A DNA stretch of 64,000 nucleotides from an uncultured bacterium (GTDB lineage Bacteria; Cyanobacteriota; Vampirovibrionia; Gastranaerophilales; Gastranaerophilaceae), in contig CASFGU010000029.1 in NCBI GenBank assembly GCA_949294395.1, positions 23,408 to 87,407 of the forward strand, read 5' to 3'. Under the pieces are notes generated by a model. That model searched no databases and was not told the origin of the DNA. It saw only the letters and a program-made list of their open reading frames with translations. The position numbers and the translations under genes were made by a program. Below, one piece after another: positions 25,414 to 33,730 of the stretch. Position 1 is the stretch's first letter, and every line of letters begins with the position of its first letter.

Positions 25414-27150
25414 TTAACCCTGGAACATTGTGAAGGTTTTTTCAACGTTTTTGTTAATCAAACTCTTAACAGTATCGTATTCTGTGGTTAATGAAGAAAT
25501 CTCAAGGTCAAGCTGTTTCATATCAAGATCAAGCTGTTCTTCTTTGGCTTCAATCTTTAATTTGACAACAGAAAATTCTCTTTCTGCCCGTGCAATTGCA
25601 TCGTCGTCGGTGTCTTCCATGATATATCCGTTGGCATTATATCTATCCTGATAATAATAGCCGTCGCCGTTCATTGTTGTTACAAACAGTTGTCCGTTTT
25701 TAATTGCATTGTCCAGATATTCTTTATCTTCAATATACAGGTTATTGTACCAGCCGTTTGACAGGATGTTGTTAAACAATATACTGTAGAATTCAGACTC
25801 AAACATTTCTTTGCTTGTTCCGGCATCACCGTTTTTAACCCTGTAATAGTAACCCTGATCGTCTGTTACGTAAGATGATTTGTTACCATCCTGCCTGATG
25901 TAATAATTGTCGTCGAAGCCGCCTTTAGCCTGTGCATAGAATGTCAGGAAGGCTTCTGCGAGTCCTGAAATACTTATTGCAGTTGTGCCAAAGTTTTTAT
26001 TCTTTGATGCTGCTTTTGTAACAAATCCGTTATAATTGTTTGATTCGTTTATTGCATCATTGAAGGCGTCCTCAGAATGGTTTCTGCTGCCTAAATCCTT
26101 TGTTTGTGACAGGAGGTTCATTGTTTCCTGAATTGCGTAGTTAAAAGCGGTTACATCAATCTCACTCTGGCTGGTATCAAGAATTTCAGAGAAACCTGTG
26201 AACATCTTATCCAGTATTGTGACAAGTTGTTGTTCCTGGGCTGATAAATCTCCGTAACCGCCCATCTTATAGTTCATTAAATCCAACAAACCTTTATATC
26301 CGCCAAATAGTACAGTACCTGTAAGTACGGAACCAAGTGCCGCCCCAATCTTTTTCCATATAGAATTTCTGTTTTTTTCGGTTGTATATGCAAATGTTAC
26401 ATCTTCAGTCAACAGGTCAGATAAAGTAAAATTAATTTGATTATCGCCGGAGTTGCTTTGTTTTGTTCCGTTTATTACTAAATAGTTTGAACTTGCATCT
26501 AGATTTGACTTGAATTCAATAGTCCCGCTGTTGACTGAATTGATTGTAATATTCAACGCATCATGAACACGTTTTTCGTCCGCTGTCAAGTATTCGGGAT
26601 CAGTATTGGCCTTAAGGTCAATGAAGTTAATCAAGTTACCGAGAGTCATTTCGTATGCGGTAGTTTTATCAAGGAGTTCGCCGCCGAGCCCTGCAGATTC
26701 ATTCAAGCCGATAGCTTTTGCCGAGCGTGCTGCGGTTTCTGACATACCTCCTGTTGCAACCATTGCATCAAGAAATGCCAGATAAACCTCCTGTTTGCTT
26801 CCGGTTATGGAACCATCCTCGTTAATACCTGCAGCTTTAGCCGCCTGAGCCATTGAAGAACTCAAAGCAATTCTTCCGTCTCGTCTGGAGAGCAGGAACG
26901 GTGTATAATCATTTACTTCTGTCGGACGCATTAATAAATCATAGGTTACATCAAACGGAGTTTCTCCGGAACCGTCCGGATCAAATATCAGATTAGTCTG
27001 GTTAAGGCTTGCCTGATAATCGGCGGTTGCCTGTTCGAGTTCGCGCGACAATGACAGCTTCTGCTGCGCAATCTGCATTGATTCAAATTCACAGCGCGCC
27101 TTTCTGGAAGTTATGGCTAAAAATCTTGCCTGTGATGCTGCCAATCCCAT
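25414..27150 (-). CDS. Lineage-type protein with MGLAASQARFL start
   Basis: 578 residues. The first ~40 residues (MGLAASQARFLAITSRKAR, then CEFESMQIAQQKLSLSREL) match in style the gene starting at 63925 (MGMAASQARFLGLTARKTN). A potentially buried hydrophobic helix near 270 (IGAALGSVLTGTVLFGGYKGLL), a Tyr/Asn/Asp-rich region and a C-terminal coiled coil (REFSVVKLKIEAKEEQLDLDM). No signal peptide. The N-terminal helix followed by coiled coil suggests a secreted filament or appendage component, but this is inference. Downstream neighbour of the phage module, separated by 115 bases. Confidence 0.7.
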   Translation of the reverse strand: MGLAASQARFLAITSRKARCEFESMQIAQQKLSLSRELEQATADYQASLNQTNLIFDPDGSGETPFDVTYDLLMRPTEVNDYTPFLLSRRDGRIALSSSMAQAAKAAGINEDGSITGSKQEVYLAFLDAMVATGGMSETAARSAKAIGLNESAGLGGELLDKTTAYEMTLGNLINFIDLKANTDPEYLTADEKRVHDALNITINSVNSGTIEFKSNLDASSNYLVINGTKQSNSGDNQINFTLSDLLTEDVTFAYTTEKNRNSIWKKIGAALGSVLTGTVLFGGYKGLLDLMNYKMGGYGDLSAQEQQLVTILDKMFTGFSEILDTSQSEIDVTAFNYAIQETMNLLSQTKDLGSRNHSEDAFNDAINESNNYNGFVTKAASKNKNFGTTAISISGLAEAFLTFYAQAKGGFDDNYYIRQDGNKSSYVTDDQGYYYRVKNGDAGTSKEMFESEFYSILFNNILSNGWYNNLYIEDKEYLDNAIKNGQLFVTTMNGDGYYYQDRYNANGYIMEDTDDDAIARAEREFSVVKLKIEAKEEQLDLDMKQLDLEISSLTTEYDTVKSLINKNVEKTFTMFQG

Positions 27151-27264
27151 TGGTTTGTACGCGTTCCTTTCGATTTATTTCTGATACATGTAGTCCTATT
27201 ATTCATGTCTACGGCTTTTTTAGGCTAAAACTTTAAAATAACATGGATTTTATGTAACAAATAT

Positions 27265-27498
27265 TTACATAGAATTCTGGATTACGCAGTCATATATTTT
27301 GTCAATTTTTTCTTTCATTTCGCTGAACTGTTCTTTCAAATCTTTGTAGCTGTGGATTGTCACAAATCTTTTCCCTACATCGTCAATGATTTCGCGGTGC
27401 TTTTTCTCAAGTTGTTCCGGCGTAACTACAATCCGTTCCTGTATTAAAAATATCAAAACAGCAATCAGTATAGGGGAGTATTGCAGTAATTTTTCCAT
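27265..27498 (-). CDS. Small membrane protein at the end of the phage module
   Basis: 77 residues. One N-terminal membrane helix (YSPILIAVLIFLI) then a charged coiled coil (EQLEKKHREIIDDVG ... YKDLKEQFSEMKEKIDKIYD). Single-span, coiled-coil phage proteins of this size include holins and spanin- or anti-holin-like proteins; with an amidase in the same module a holin is possible. It follows the terminase gene by 15 bases on the same strand, with GAGGG before the ATG. Role inferred from size and place only. Confidence 0.65.
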   Translation of the reverse strand: MEKLLQYSPILIAVLIFLIQERIVVTPEQLEKKHREIIDDVGKRFVTIHSYKDLKEQFSEMKEKIDKIYDCVIQNSM

Positions 27499-27513
27499 TT
27501 TTCCCTCTTATTT

Positions 27514-28803
27514 TTATAAAGTTATCGGCCAGTAGAAGTCCACAAGATATGATGCTGCATCCATCGGATGAGACAAAAATTTTAGTTCTTTTGTCTGTTT
27601 TATCTGCTGGTAGGTTGGAACATCAATTCTTGAGGTGCCTTCTTTATACTTCAAATTGTAAATATTGTATAAGAGTTTTTCGCATTTTTTGTCTACGTAA
27701 AGACAGACTTCGCCTTCCGCGTTGCGCACTTTTGCGTTAAATGCCGCAATCCTGTTTTTCACCGGCGGGTTGTAAGCCTTTATCTGAATATCAACGTCAT
27801 AGCCGTACTGGAGAAGTTTTTTCTTGATTATGACATAGTTTGTATATTCGCTCGTGCAGCTTCTGTTGTCGCCAGAGGCATCACCGTTAATGATAATTCT
27901 GCCTTTATGCGCCGGATAGCGCCTGCAAAATTCTTCGCACGCCTTTGCAGTTGTTGTGTTTTCCATTGCGATTTCATCAAAATAAAAAACTTTATCCTCA
28001 GTCTTGTGTGCCAGAACCCAGCACATAGGATCCACGTTAAAGTCGCAGGATATATGCAAATCCATTTCCGGCTGGTATTTAATCTCTTTTATGTTGTCAT
28101 CCGTAAAGTCTTTTATTACAAGCCCGTTGTTGTATTCCCCGTTCTGTGCAAGCACAAAAATCCGGTAATACTGTTCATCGTAGATTTTTTTTAATTCATC
28201 GCAAAAGCCGTCGGGCAGATAGATGTTTTCTGTTGTCGGGGCTGTAATAAGCCTGTAATTAGGTGCGGGTTTTTCGACAAATGTTTTATAAATCCATCCG
28301 CGCTGCATTTCAGGGTTTGTGTGTCCGAAAATTCTGTAGGTGAAGTTTTTCCACTCCTTTTTCTTATACTGGCGCATTCTTGAAAGAAGTACTTTAAACG
28401 TATCATAAGGAACATCGGACATCTCTTCAATTTCTACAAACCCGAGGTTCAGGGATTTAAGTTTATTCGGCTCGTCAAAATGCTTGAAAAGGATTTCCGA
28501 GCCGTTTTTGAAAGTGAGTTTCTGCAGAGAACCCGACCACTCATAATCAACCCCTTCACGGAAATTTATATTTTCAAGGTGCTCGAAATACGACTGCAGC
28601 GTAGTATCTCTTACCAGCGTATAGGTCTGAGCGCCTACAAGTCCCCTCACCCCCGGATATTTCATTGCAAGCAGAATACCGAGGAGGGAGCCGGAAAATG
28701 TCTTTCCGGAACCGTATCCCCCCTGATATACCGCTACATCAAGGCTGTAGTTGTGCGGGATTTCAAGAAATTCCCGCTGCGCTTTTAATAACTTATATTC
28801 CAT
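27514..28803 (-). CDS. Phage terminase large subunit
   Basis: 429 residues, full length. Packaging ATPase plus nuclease. Walker A GGYGSGKTFSG (~29-39), Walker B-like FVEIEEMSD, coupling motif FGHTNPE, and a nuclease domain with three acidic sites: ISCDFNVDP, IINGDASGD and HPMDAASYLVDFYW. All key residues are present, so it should be active. Its start overlaps the portal gene by 11 bases. Order portal then large terminase is the reverse of the common phage layout. Confidence 0.92.
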   Translation of the reverse strand: MEYKLLKAQREFLEIPHNYSLDVAVYQGGYGSGKTFSGSLLGILLAMKYPGVRGLVGAQTYTLVRDTTLQSYFEHLENINFREGVDYEWSGSLQKLTFKNGSEILFKHFDEPNKLKSLNLGFVEIEEMSDVPYDTFKVLLSRMRQYKKKEWKNFTYRIFGHTNPEMQRGWIYKTFVEKPAPNYRLITAPTTENIYLPDGFCDELKKIYDEQYYRIFVLAQNGEYNNGLVIKDFTDDNIKEIKYQPEMDLHISCDFNVDPMCWVLAHKTEDKVFYFDEIAMENTTTAKACEEFCRRYPAHKGRIIINGDASGDNRSCTSEYTNYVIIKKKLLQYGYDVDIQIKAYNPPVKNRIAAFNAKVRNAEGEVCLYVDKKCEKLLYNIYNLKYKEGTSRIDVPTYQQIKQTKELKFLSHPMDAASYLVDFYWPITL

Positions 28804-30463
28804 TGTTTTCAGTTGTTCCGTTCAGTAAAAAGTTGTTGGCGTTTTCTATCCCGTATTGTTCAAGCGCAAATTTAAAGCATTCCAGCCAGTCTATTTTTTC
28901 TTCAACTTCCGGAACATTTGCAAACGACTGTACAACTTCAAAAAGTTCTTTCAGTCTCGATTTTCTCTCAAATGTCGCTTTTCTGTCGCCGTATCTGTAG
29001 ATGTAATTTGCGTTTCTGATGCTGTCGTCTATTGCTGTGAAAACAACTTTTCCTCTGTCATTCATCCTGATTAATTCTTCACCGAGTTTGAAGTTTGAGA
29101 TTATTTCGGCGGTTTTTTCTACCATAGGAATAATAATTTTCCGGTAAACCGCATCCAGCATCATATTCAATCGTGCTTCCTGACCGCTTACGGAGTAATT
29201 GAGTTCGGTTGCGGTTCTCTGTACTGTTTGAATATTTCCCGCCATATTTTTGAAAATACCGGTGGCGCTTTCGATTGTAGATTTGAAATAATTCAAAAAA
29301 TCCCAGCCTGTCATTGCTTTGTCAAAGCTCAAAGGCGCAGGCGCAGTTGTCATAAGCGCAGAATCGTATTCTATAATTTTGCCGGGTCTTACTTCCTGTT
29401 CTCCTTTAAAGCATCCTTTAGGTGCAAGATAAGGCGGATTCATCATCAAAGCCAGCGCGTCTATCTGTTTGTTCAGAATTGTCGATGAAATATCGTTTAA
29501 AACGAGTGCTACCCGAAGCGGTGACACCCCTCTGCCGGTGTCGGGAGATTCAATTATATTTGCGTGAATAAAAGGATTTATTATAAACGGGTTTGCCTCA
29601 AGCCGTATAATCTCGCATCTTCCTGCTACTGTCACAAGCCTGTTTTTCAGTATTCTACCGTCAGAAAGTTCTATATCTCCCCAGAATTCCAGAATTTCCA
29701 GCCTGCTGCCTTCCGGTGTACTGTCGTCCCCTCGCTGTTTTTTGTTTGCCACCACTCCTTTCAGTTTTTCAAGTTTTTCTTTTGTGAGAAAGTTGTTTGA
29801 TTTGTCGCAGAAAATTTCGTCAATGGTTGCGTAAGTTCTGTAAATCTTGGCACAACTGTCCCATTTATCCCTGTTTGTTTTGTCAAAAACAAAATCTTCG
29901 GGTTTGATAAATTTAATTTTGGCATTGTCATATATGACCCTGTCTTCTGTAACAAAGCTCCTACGGTCGGTCATTGAAAGCTGTTCTTCAAAAGTTTTTG
30001 CGCGTCTGACCTGCTTTATTATGGTTTCCCAGCCGACAAAAAGCGTGCATTCGCCGGTTTCCACAATGCTGTCAATAACCTTTTCCAGTTCATTTTCAAT
30101 ATTCATCTGCTCAAATGTGTTGACGAGCATTGCCTTTTGTTTGTTTGCATATCCCTGTGTTTCCGGGGTAGTTCCCGAAACATCAAACATCGCATCCGGA
30201 TGTGAATATAGATTTTCGGAAAGATGTGATTTTAACGTCTGGGCAAGCTCATAAATGTCAGGCAGGTTTATTTTGCTGTTCCAGCCGCTAAAATGCGGGG
30301 TGTCAGAATTGTAAATTGCGTTCCGGACGGCTTTTATGTCGCTTAATTGCTGCGTCCTGAGTGCTTCAAATCTGTCGTATTTCTCACAGATTTCAGATAA
30401 AAGCATAATTTCTTCATCCGGTCTTATTTCCTGAGTTAAGTCTTGTTGTTCAATTTTCATCAT
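28793..30463 (-). CDS. Phage portal protein
   Basis: 556 residues, the size and pattern of podovirus-like portal proteins: N-terminal TQEIRPDEEIMLLSEICEKYDRF, FSGWNSKINLPDIYELAQTLKSHLSENLY, a mid region VSPLRVALVLNDISSTILNKQ, then GNIQTVQRTATELNYSVSGQEARLNMML and a helical C-terminal barrel. It forms the ring through which DNA is packaged. Overlaps the acetyltransferase-like gene (14 bases) and terminase (11 bases). AAAGGA lies before the ATG. Call rests on pattern and neighbours. Confidence 0.85.
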   Translation of the reverse strand: MMKIEQQDLTQEIRPDEEIMLLSEICEKYDRFEALRTQQLSDIKAVRNAIYNSDTPHFSGWNSKINLPDIYELAQTLKSHLSENLYSHPDAMFDVSGTTPETQGYANKQKAMLVNTFEQMNIENELEKVIDSIVETGECTLFVGWETIIKQVRRAKTFEEQLSMTDRRSFVTEDRVIYDNAKIKFIKPEDFVFDKTNRDKWDSCAKIYRTYATIDEIFCDKSNNFLTKEKLEKLKGVVANKKQRGDDSTPEGSRLEILEFWGDIELSDGRILKNRLVTVAGRCEIIRLEANPFIINPFIHANIIESPDTGRGVSPLRVALVLNDISSTILNKQIDALALMMNPPYLAPKGCFKGEQEVRPGKIIEYDSALMTTAPAPLSFDKAMTGWDFLNYFKSTIESATGIFKNMAGNIQTVQRTATELNYSVSGQEARLNMMLDAVYRKIIIPMVEKTAEIISNFKLGEELIRMNDRGKVVFTAIDDSIRNANYIYRYGDRKATFERKSRLKELFEVVQSFANVPEVEEKIDWLECFKFALEQYGIENANNFLLNGTTENNGI

Positions 30464-30992
30464 TGCAGTTCCTTTCGGTTATGAAACCCCATTCTTCAAT
30501 ATCCTGCGGTTTGCCGTTTTTGACGGTTTCTGCGGGATGGAGGGCTTCTTTTTGAAATCCTAATTTTTTTAGTAAAGTTTTTACGCGGAAGTTTTCCCTG
30601 TATATAACCGCCTTGAGCTTTTTTAGTCCGAGAGCGTCGCGGCAGTAATTCAGAAATATTACGCCTGTCAGGTATGTGAAATTCCCCCAGTATTTTTTGT
30701 TGAAGCAGGTATTTATCTCTGCGCTGTGGAGGGTTTTTCCGGAGCCTGTAAAGTTTTCAAGGTATATAAAGCCCGCAAGTCTGTCCTCTTTATCCACAAC
30801 CGCCCAGAAAAAAGGACTCACTCGTTCGACTAAATCCGTAAAAGAGGCTAAAAATGAACCTTTTCTGTCAGTGAAGTCATCTTCCAGATACTTTGCATAC
30901 CTTAGATAAAGAAACATAATCTCCGGCAGGTACCGGCAATTCTCAAAAATCCCGCGCCGGCGGTTTATTATTACAGGTTTAAGCCGGCACAT
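30450..30992 (-). CDS. GNAT-like acyltransferase in the phage module
   Basis: 180 residues resembling the GNAT fold: FFWAVVDKEDRLAGFIYLENF (strands 2-4), HSAEINTCFNKKYWGNFTYLTGVIFLNYCRDALGLKKLKAVIY, then RVKTLLKKLGFQKEALHP, the usual GNAT end (N-x-x-S-x-x-L-x-x-x-GF). The acetyl-CoA loop is not a perfect Q-x-x-G-x-G/A. Overlaps neighbours on both sides, so it belongs to the phage transcript. Such genes occur between small head genes in some phages; substrate unknown. Confidence 0.7.
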   Translation of the reverse strand: MCRLKPVIINRRRGIFENCRYLPEIMFLYLRYAKYLEDDFTDRKGSFLASFTDLVERVSPFFWAVVDKEDRLAGFIYLENFTGSGKTLHSAEINTCFNKKYWGNFTYLTGVIFLNYCRDALGLKKLKAVIYRENFRVKTLLKKLGFQKEALHPAETVKNGKPQDIEEWGFITERNCNDEN

Positions 30993-31344
30993 TTAACTTT
31001 ATCCTCTCAAATTTTACGTAAGCATCAGAAGTTGTAAAGGCACTCTGTTCGCCTTTCAGCATTTTTTCTCTTACGCCGGCCTGCATTCCTGTAAGCGCTT
31101 CTGCCTGAATTCCGTTTATATATGTCTGAACTTTAGTGTTCCGGTTAAAAACTTTATACACGGCATCTTTTGAAAAAATAAGTTTTGCCGGTACTTTTGA
31201 AATATCTGTTTCTATTCGGGTTACAAGTGTATGTCCGGAATTTTCCAGTTCTGTTTTAAATTCTTCTTCTATTTTTCTTTTTATTAGATCATCAATGGAA
31301 GTTTCGCTGATGAGCATCTGCTCTATTTCGTCTTTATTTTTCAT
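30979..31344 (-). CDS. Hypothetical phage protein
   Basis: 121 residues, unrecognised. Mostly helical N-terminal half (KDEIEQMLISETSIDDLIKRKIEEEFKTEL), then strands (GHTLVTRIETDISKVPAKLIF) and a basic C-terminus. No cysteine, no membrane helix. AAGGAG upstream. Lies between the small terminase and the acetyltransferase-like gene, overlapping the latter by 14 bases, so a head-assembly or packaging role is likely from position. Confidence 0.6.
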   Translation of the reverse strand: MKNKDEIEQMLISETSIDDLIKRKIEEEFKTELENSGHTLVTRIETDISKVPAKLIFSKDAVYKVFNRNTKVQTYINGIQAEALTGMQAGVREKMLKGEQSAFTTSDAYVKFERIKLNVPA

Positions 31345-31361
31345 GGTATCTCCTTAATTTG

Positions 31362-31796
31362 TTAAATTTTGTTTTCATCAAGATTTGAGATTGTAATAAT
31401 TTTTACGGGTTTGTCAGCTTCAATTTCTGAAGAATTGTTAAGCCCCAGATATTTGCAGAGGCTTTCCAGAGCTTTCAATCCTGCAGAGGTGTCGCGGAGC
31501 TTTTTTTTGCCGGTCGGGCAGCCTTCTTTATCCAGAATATCCTCCTCTTCAAGGGAAAATTCCGCTATTTGCAAAAGTTTTTGGATTACATAAGCCTTTT
31601 CAACCTGCAGTGAGATTATTTGTTCTTTTAATCTTGATTTGATTTCTTTTATTACAATTTTTTCTGAAAGCAGTTTCTTAGCTGTTTCTTTCAAATTGTT
31701 GTTTTTGTAACCGGCTAATTCGGCTGAAAGTTCGCCGTTGACGGTCTTTATGTATTCAGTTATAAATTTTTTATGCTTTTGCGTCAGGTATTTCAT
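31362..31796 (-). CDS. Phage terminase small subunit
   Basis: 144 residues. N-terminal helix-turn-helix: KYLTQKHKKFITEYIKTVNG, then ELSAELAGYKNNNLKETAKKLL, the classic small-terminase pattern (TxKQ-x-FI-x-EYI ... A-x-x-AGY), followed by an oligomerisation helix and a C-terminal tail. Recognises packaging DNA and recruits the large subunit. Unusually it is separated from the large subunit by three genes. No clear ribosome binding site; a spacer with a candidate small RNA lies upstream. Confidence 0.85.
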   Translation of the reverse strand: MKYLTQKHKKFITEYIKTVNGELSAELAGYKNNNLKETAKKLLSEKIVIKEIKSRLKEQIISLQVEKAYVIQKLLQIAEFSLEEEDILDKEGCPTGKKKLRDTSAGLKALESLCKYLGLNNSSEIEADKPVKIITISNLDENKI

Positions 31797-31829
31797 TGTT
31801 TCGTATTTTTAACATTTCTTATTAAAGTT

Positions 31830-31858
31830 TTGTTTTTTTTTTTAACATGTGTTATAAT
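31830..31858 (+). promoter_or_regulatory. Plus-strand promoter inside the phage module
   Basis: TTGTTT, 17-base spacer, TATAAT, opposite in direction to every phage gene. It would feed the short candidate RNA at 31865-31930. Confidence 0.5.
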
Positions 31859-31864
31859 AAACAT

Positions 31865-31930
31865 GCTATTTATATTTCGGCTAGTGTAAATCTTAACAGG
31901 GGGGAATGAAAAACTTCCTGTTTTTTTTAT
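31865..31930 (+). ncRNA. Candidate small RNA, antisense in direction to the phage genes
   Basis: From the predicted start (~31865) to the T run is only ~65 bases. The 3' end is a terminator: AACAGG at 31895-31900, internal GAA/TTC pairing, CCTG and then eight Ts (31921-31928). No open frame of useful length. It sits in the 180-base gap upstream of the small terminase gene. A promoter-hairpin-T-run unit this compact suggests a small regulatory RNA, unproven. Confidence 0.45.
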
Positions 31931-31976
31931 GCGCGTTTTATGAAGTGGCATTGCTGCGCGCGCCTCAATAAATTAA

Positions 31977-32615
31977 TTATTTCCTGAAAAGTTTTACAAC
32001 CGGTGCTGCATCTGCATCAACTGATAGTTTTGAGCGCATGTTTAAAAGGGCATCTTTATACATGCCGTACCAGTAATTAAACCTTATGTGCTGCGGATTA
32101 CCCTTTAAGCGCATGCAGGTTCCGTAGACCAGAAGAGGTTCCGCAAATATTTCAGGGATTAAGCTTTCATCGGTTTCTGAATCAAGCGACATTTTTTCTG
32201 CATTCTCAGCATCTTTTGCGCAGTTTGATGTGTAGTAGATGATGTCGATGGTTTTGTCCTCCTCAAATACCGGAAAAAGCAGTTTGTCATTAAAAGATGT
32301 ATAGCCGCGTGCTGGTTTAGAAGAGGTGAAAAATTTTTCAAAATCCTCAACATAGTGATAGCGTTCACCGTCAATTGACAGCAATGCTATTCTGCCTTTT
32401 ACTGGATTCGTAATTTCTGCAGCGTTTGCAGGCAGTGTGACGGAGGTTTTTCTCAAAAGAAAGTTCCACTTTTCAGAATTGCAGACCTCTGTGTTGATTA
32501 GATTAATAATATTTTTAATTTTTTTGTGGTCGTTTTTGGTTAGTTCGTTGAATGCCGTGACTGTTTTGTAATTAAGTTCGGTCAGACACTTATTTATAAG
32601 TTCAAAGTAGTTCAT
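31977..32615 (-). CDS. Phage head-to-tail connector-like protein
   Basis: 212 residues. Begins MNYFELINKCLTELNYKTV, then TAFNELTKNDHKKIKNIINLINTEVC, SEKWNFLLRKTSVTLPANAAEI, and LVYGTCMRLKGNPQHIRFNYWYGMYKDALLNM. This helical-bundle-plus-strand pattern is typical of podovirus tubular or adaptor proteins that sit under the portal. Start set at 32615 because AAAAGGAG lies seven bases upstream; a longer frame to 32705 has none. Call is from pattern and neighbours. Confidence 0.65.
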   Translation of the reverse strand: MNYFELINKCLTELNYKTVTAFNELTKNDHKKIKNIINLINTEVCNSEKWNFLLRKTSVTLPANAAEITNPVKGRIALLSIDGERYHYVEDFEKFFTSSKPARGYTSFNDKLLFPVFEEDKTIDIIYYTSNCAKDAENAEKMSLDSETDESLIPEIFAEPLLVYGTCMRLKGNPQHIRFNYWYGMYKDALLNMRSKLSVDADAAPVVKLFRK

Positions 32616-32721
32616 ATTTTCTCCTTTTCGTGCTGCTGAGAGATTATTAGAAAAACGGCGGTTTTGATTAATAATCACATGCGGCAGAAAAAATCTGCCG
32701 CACAATGATTACTTTGCCGGA

Positions 32722-33387
32722 CTAGCGAATGAGCCCCTGTCTGAGCTGTTCCATAATCGCATTTTCATATCTGGCAAATTCTGCTCCGCTCATTTTGCCG
32801 ATTTGCTCGCGCGTAAAACCCCTTGTCTTTATATCGTCAAAGTTTGCATTTTGAGCATTTGCTCTCAATCTTTGCTTTGCGAGTTCGTTTTCGTCATTTA
32901 ATGTTTTTGCGTGAGCTGTTTGTTTTAAATATCTGTCAACCGCGCATCTTTCGATGTTTTCGATTAACTGTGATATTCTGGAAACCTCGTCTTTATCCAG
33001 TACGGAGTTGGAATTTTTTAAATAGTTGAGCACGTCGGCTCTTCCTTCACGGTTAAAAAATCCCTGATGCTCGTTTTCAAACTCCTGAATCCCGTCGGAA
33101 AAATATCCTGCATTACCCGTATTCTGGTTGTTTCTAACCATGTTATACGCCTTATTCATAACATAGTTCACTAAATATTGTCCTTGCGTACTGTCGATTT
33201 TCCCTGTTTCAACAAGGTTTTTGATATTCAAAATATCCTTCTCGGCAATACTTCTAACATCATACTGCGGGTATTGCTGCTGTAATTCTCCGGCGTTCAT
33301 AAGAGATTGCTGCGCGGCGGCCTCCGGACGGATACCGGCATAAGACGCGTTACCTGTAATTAATCTTTGTAATTCTTCGTTATTCAT
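32722..33387 (-). CDS. Putative phage scaffold or internal head protein
   Basis: 221 residues, Gln/Asn/Glu-rich and almost wholly helical: AAAQQSLMNAGELQQQYPQYD, ENEHQGFFNREGRADVLNYL, then AKQRLRANAQNANFDDIKTRGFTREQIGKMSGAEFARYE. No Cys cluster or membrane helix. It is located near the capsid gene, as scaffolding proteins are, but the sequence alone does not prove the role. Overlaps the 87-residue gene by eight bases. Confidence 0.55.
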   Translation of the reverse strand: MNNEELQRLITGNASYAGIRPEAAAQQSLMNAGELQQQYPQYDVRSIAEKDILNIKNLVETGKIDSTQGQYLVNYVMNKAYNMVRNNQNTGNAGYFSDGIQEFENEHQGFFNREGRADVLNYLKNSNSVLDKDEVSRISQLIENIERCAVDRYLKQTAHAKTLNDENELAKQRLRANAQNANFDDIKTRGFTREQIGKMSGAEFARYENAIMEQLRQGLIR

Positions 33388-33643
33388 AAATTATTTCTCC
33401 TGTATTGTTATCTTCCAGCGAGTTCATATACTCGACAGCAAATTCTACTGCTTCATCTATAAAATTGGAAAGAAGGGCGGCGATAAAACCTTTGAATATT
33501 GCAGGAACCGGAAGATGTGATACAACATATTCAACAGCCATCTGCTTTTTCTGTTTGCCGGCAGAGGAGCCGAGAGCCTTTTCTGCTATGGCGACAGCAC
33601 TTTGCGCAAGCTGTTTTATTGTATTTTTTAAACTGCCTAACAT
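33380..33643 (-). CDS. Small hypothetical phage protein
   Basis: 87 residues: an N-terminal amphipathic helix LGSLKNTIKQLAQSAVAIAEKAL, a basic AGKQKKQMAVEYVVSHLPVPAIF, and a more hydrophobic helix KGFIAALLSNFIDEAVEFAVEYM ending in an acidic tail. The alternation of hydrophobic and acidic residues argues against a true membrane span. Lies just downstream of the capsid gene beyond a hairpin, and overlaps the next gene by eight bases. Role unknown. Confidence 0.6.
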   Translation of the reverse strand: MLGSLKNTIKQLAQSAVAIAEKALGSSAGKQKKQMAVEYVVSHLPVPAIFKGFIAALLSNFIDEAVEFAVEYMNSLEDNNTGEIIYE

Positions 33644-33667
33644 TTATTTCCTTTCGCATTTATTAAT

Positions 33668-33709
33668 AAAAGTACCTTTAAACGCTATAATTGGAATAAA
33701 GGTACTTTT
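33668..33709. terminator. Long hairpin between capsid and downstream phage genes
   Basis: Perfect 13-bp stem AAAAGTACCTTTA / TAAAGGTACTTTT with a 16-base loop. On the minus strand it could attenuate transcription after the capsid gene, allowing more capsid than downstream proteins. Confidence 0.65.
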
Positions 33710-33730
33710 TTCGGGGTAATACTATCCGGC

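Noticed and set aside
31801..31860. The 12-base T run near 31829-31843 as another contingency tract
   Set aside because: A/T runs are common in DNA this AT-rich and it lies in no gene; it only overlaps a predicted promoter spacer.
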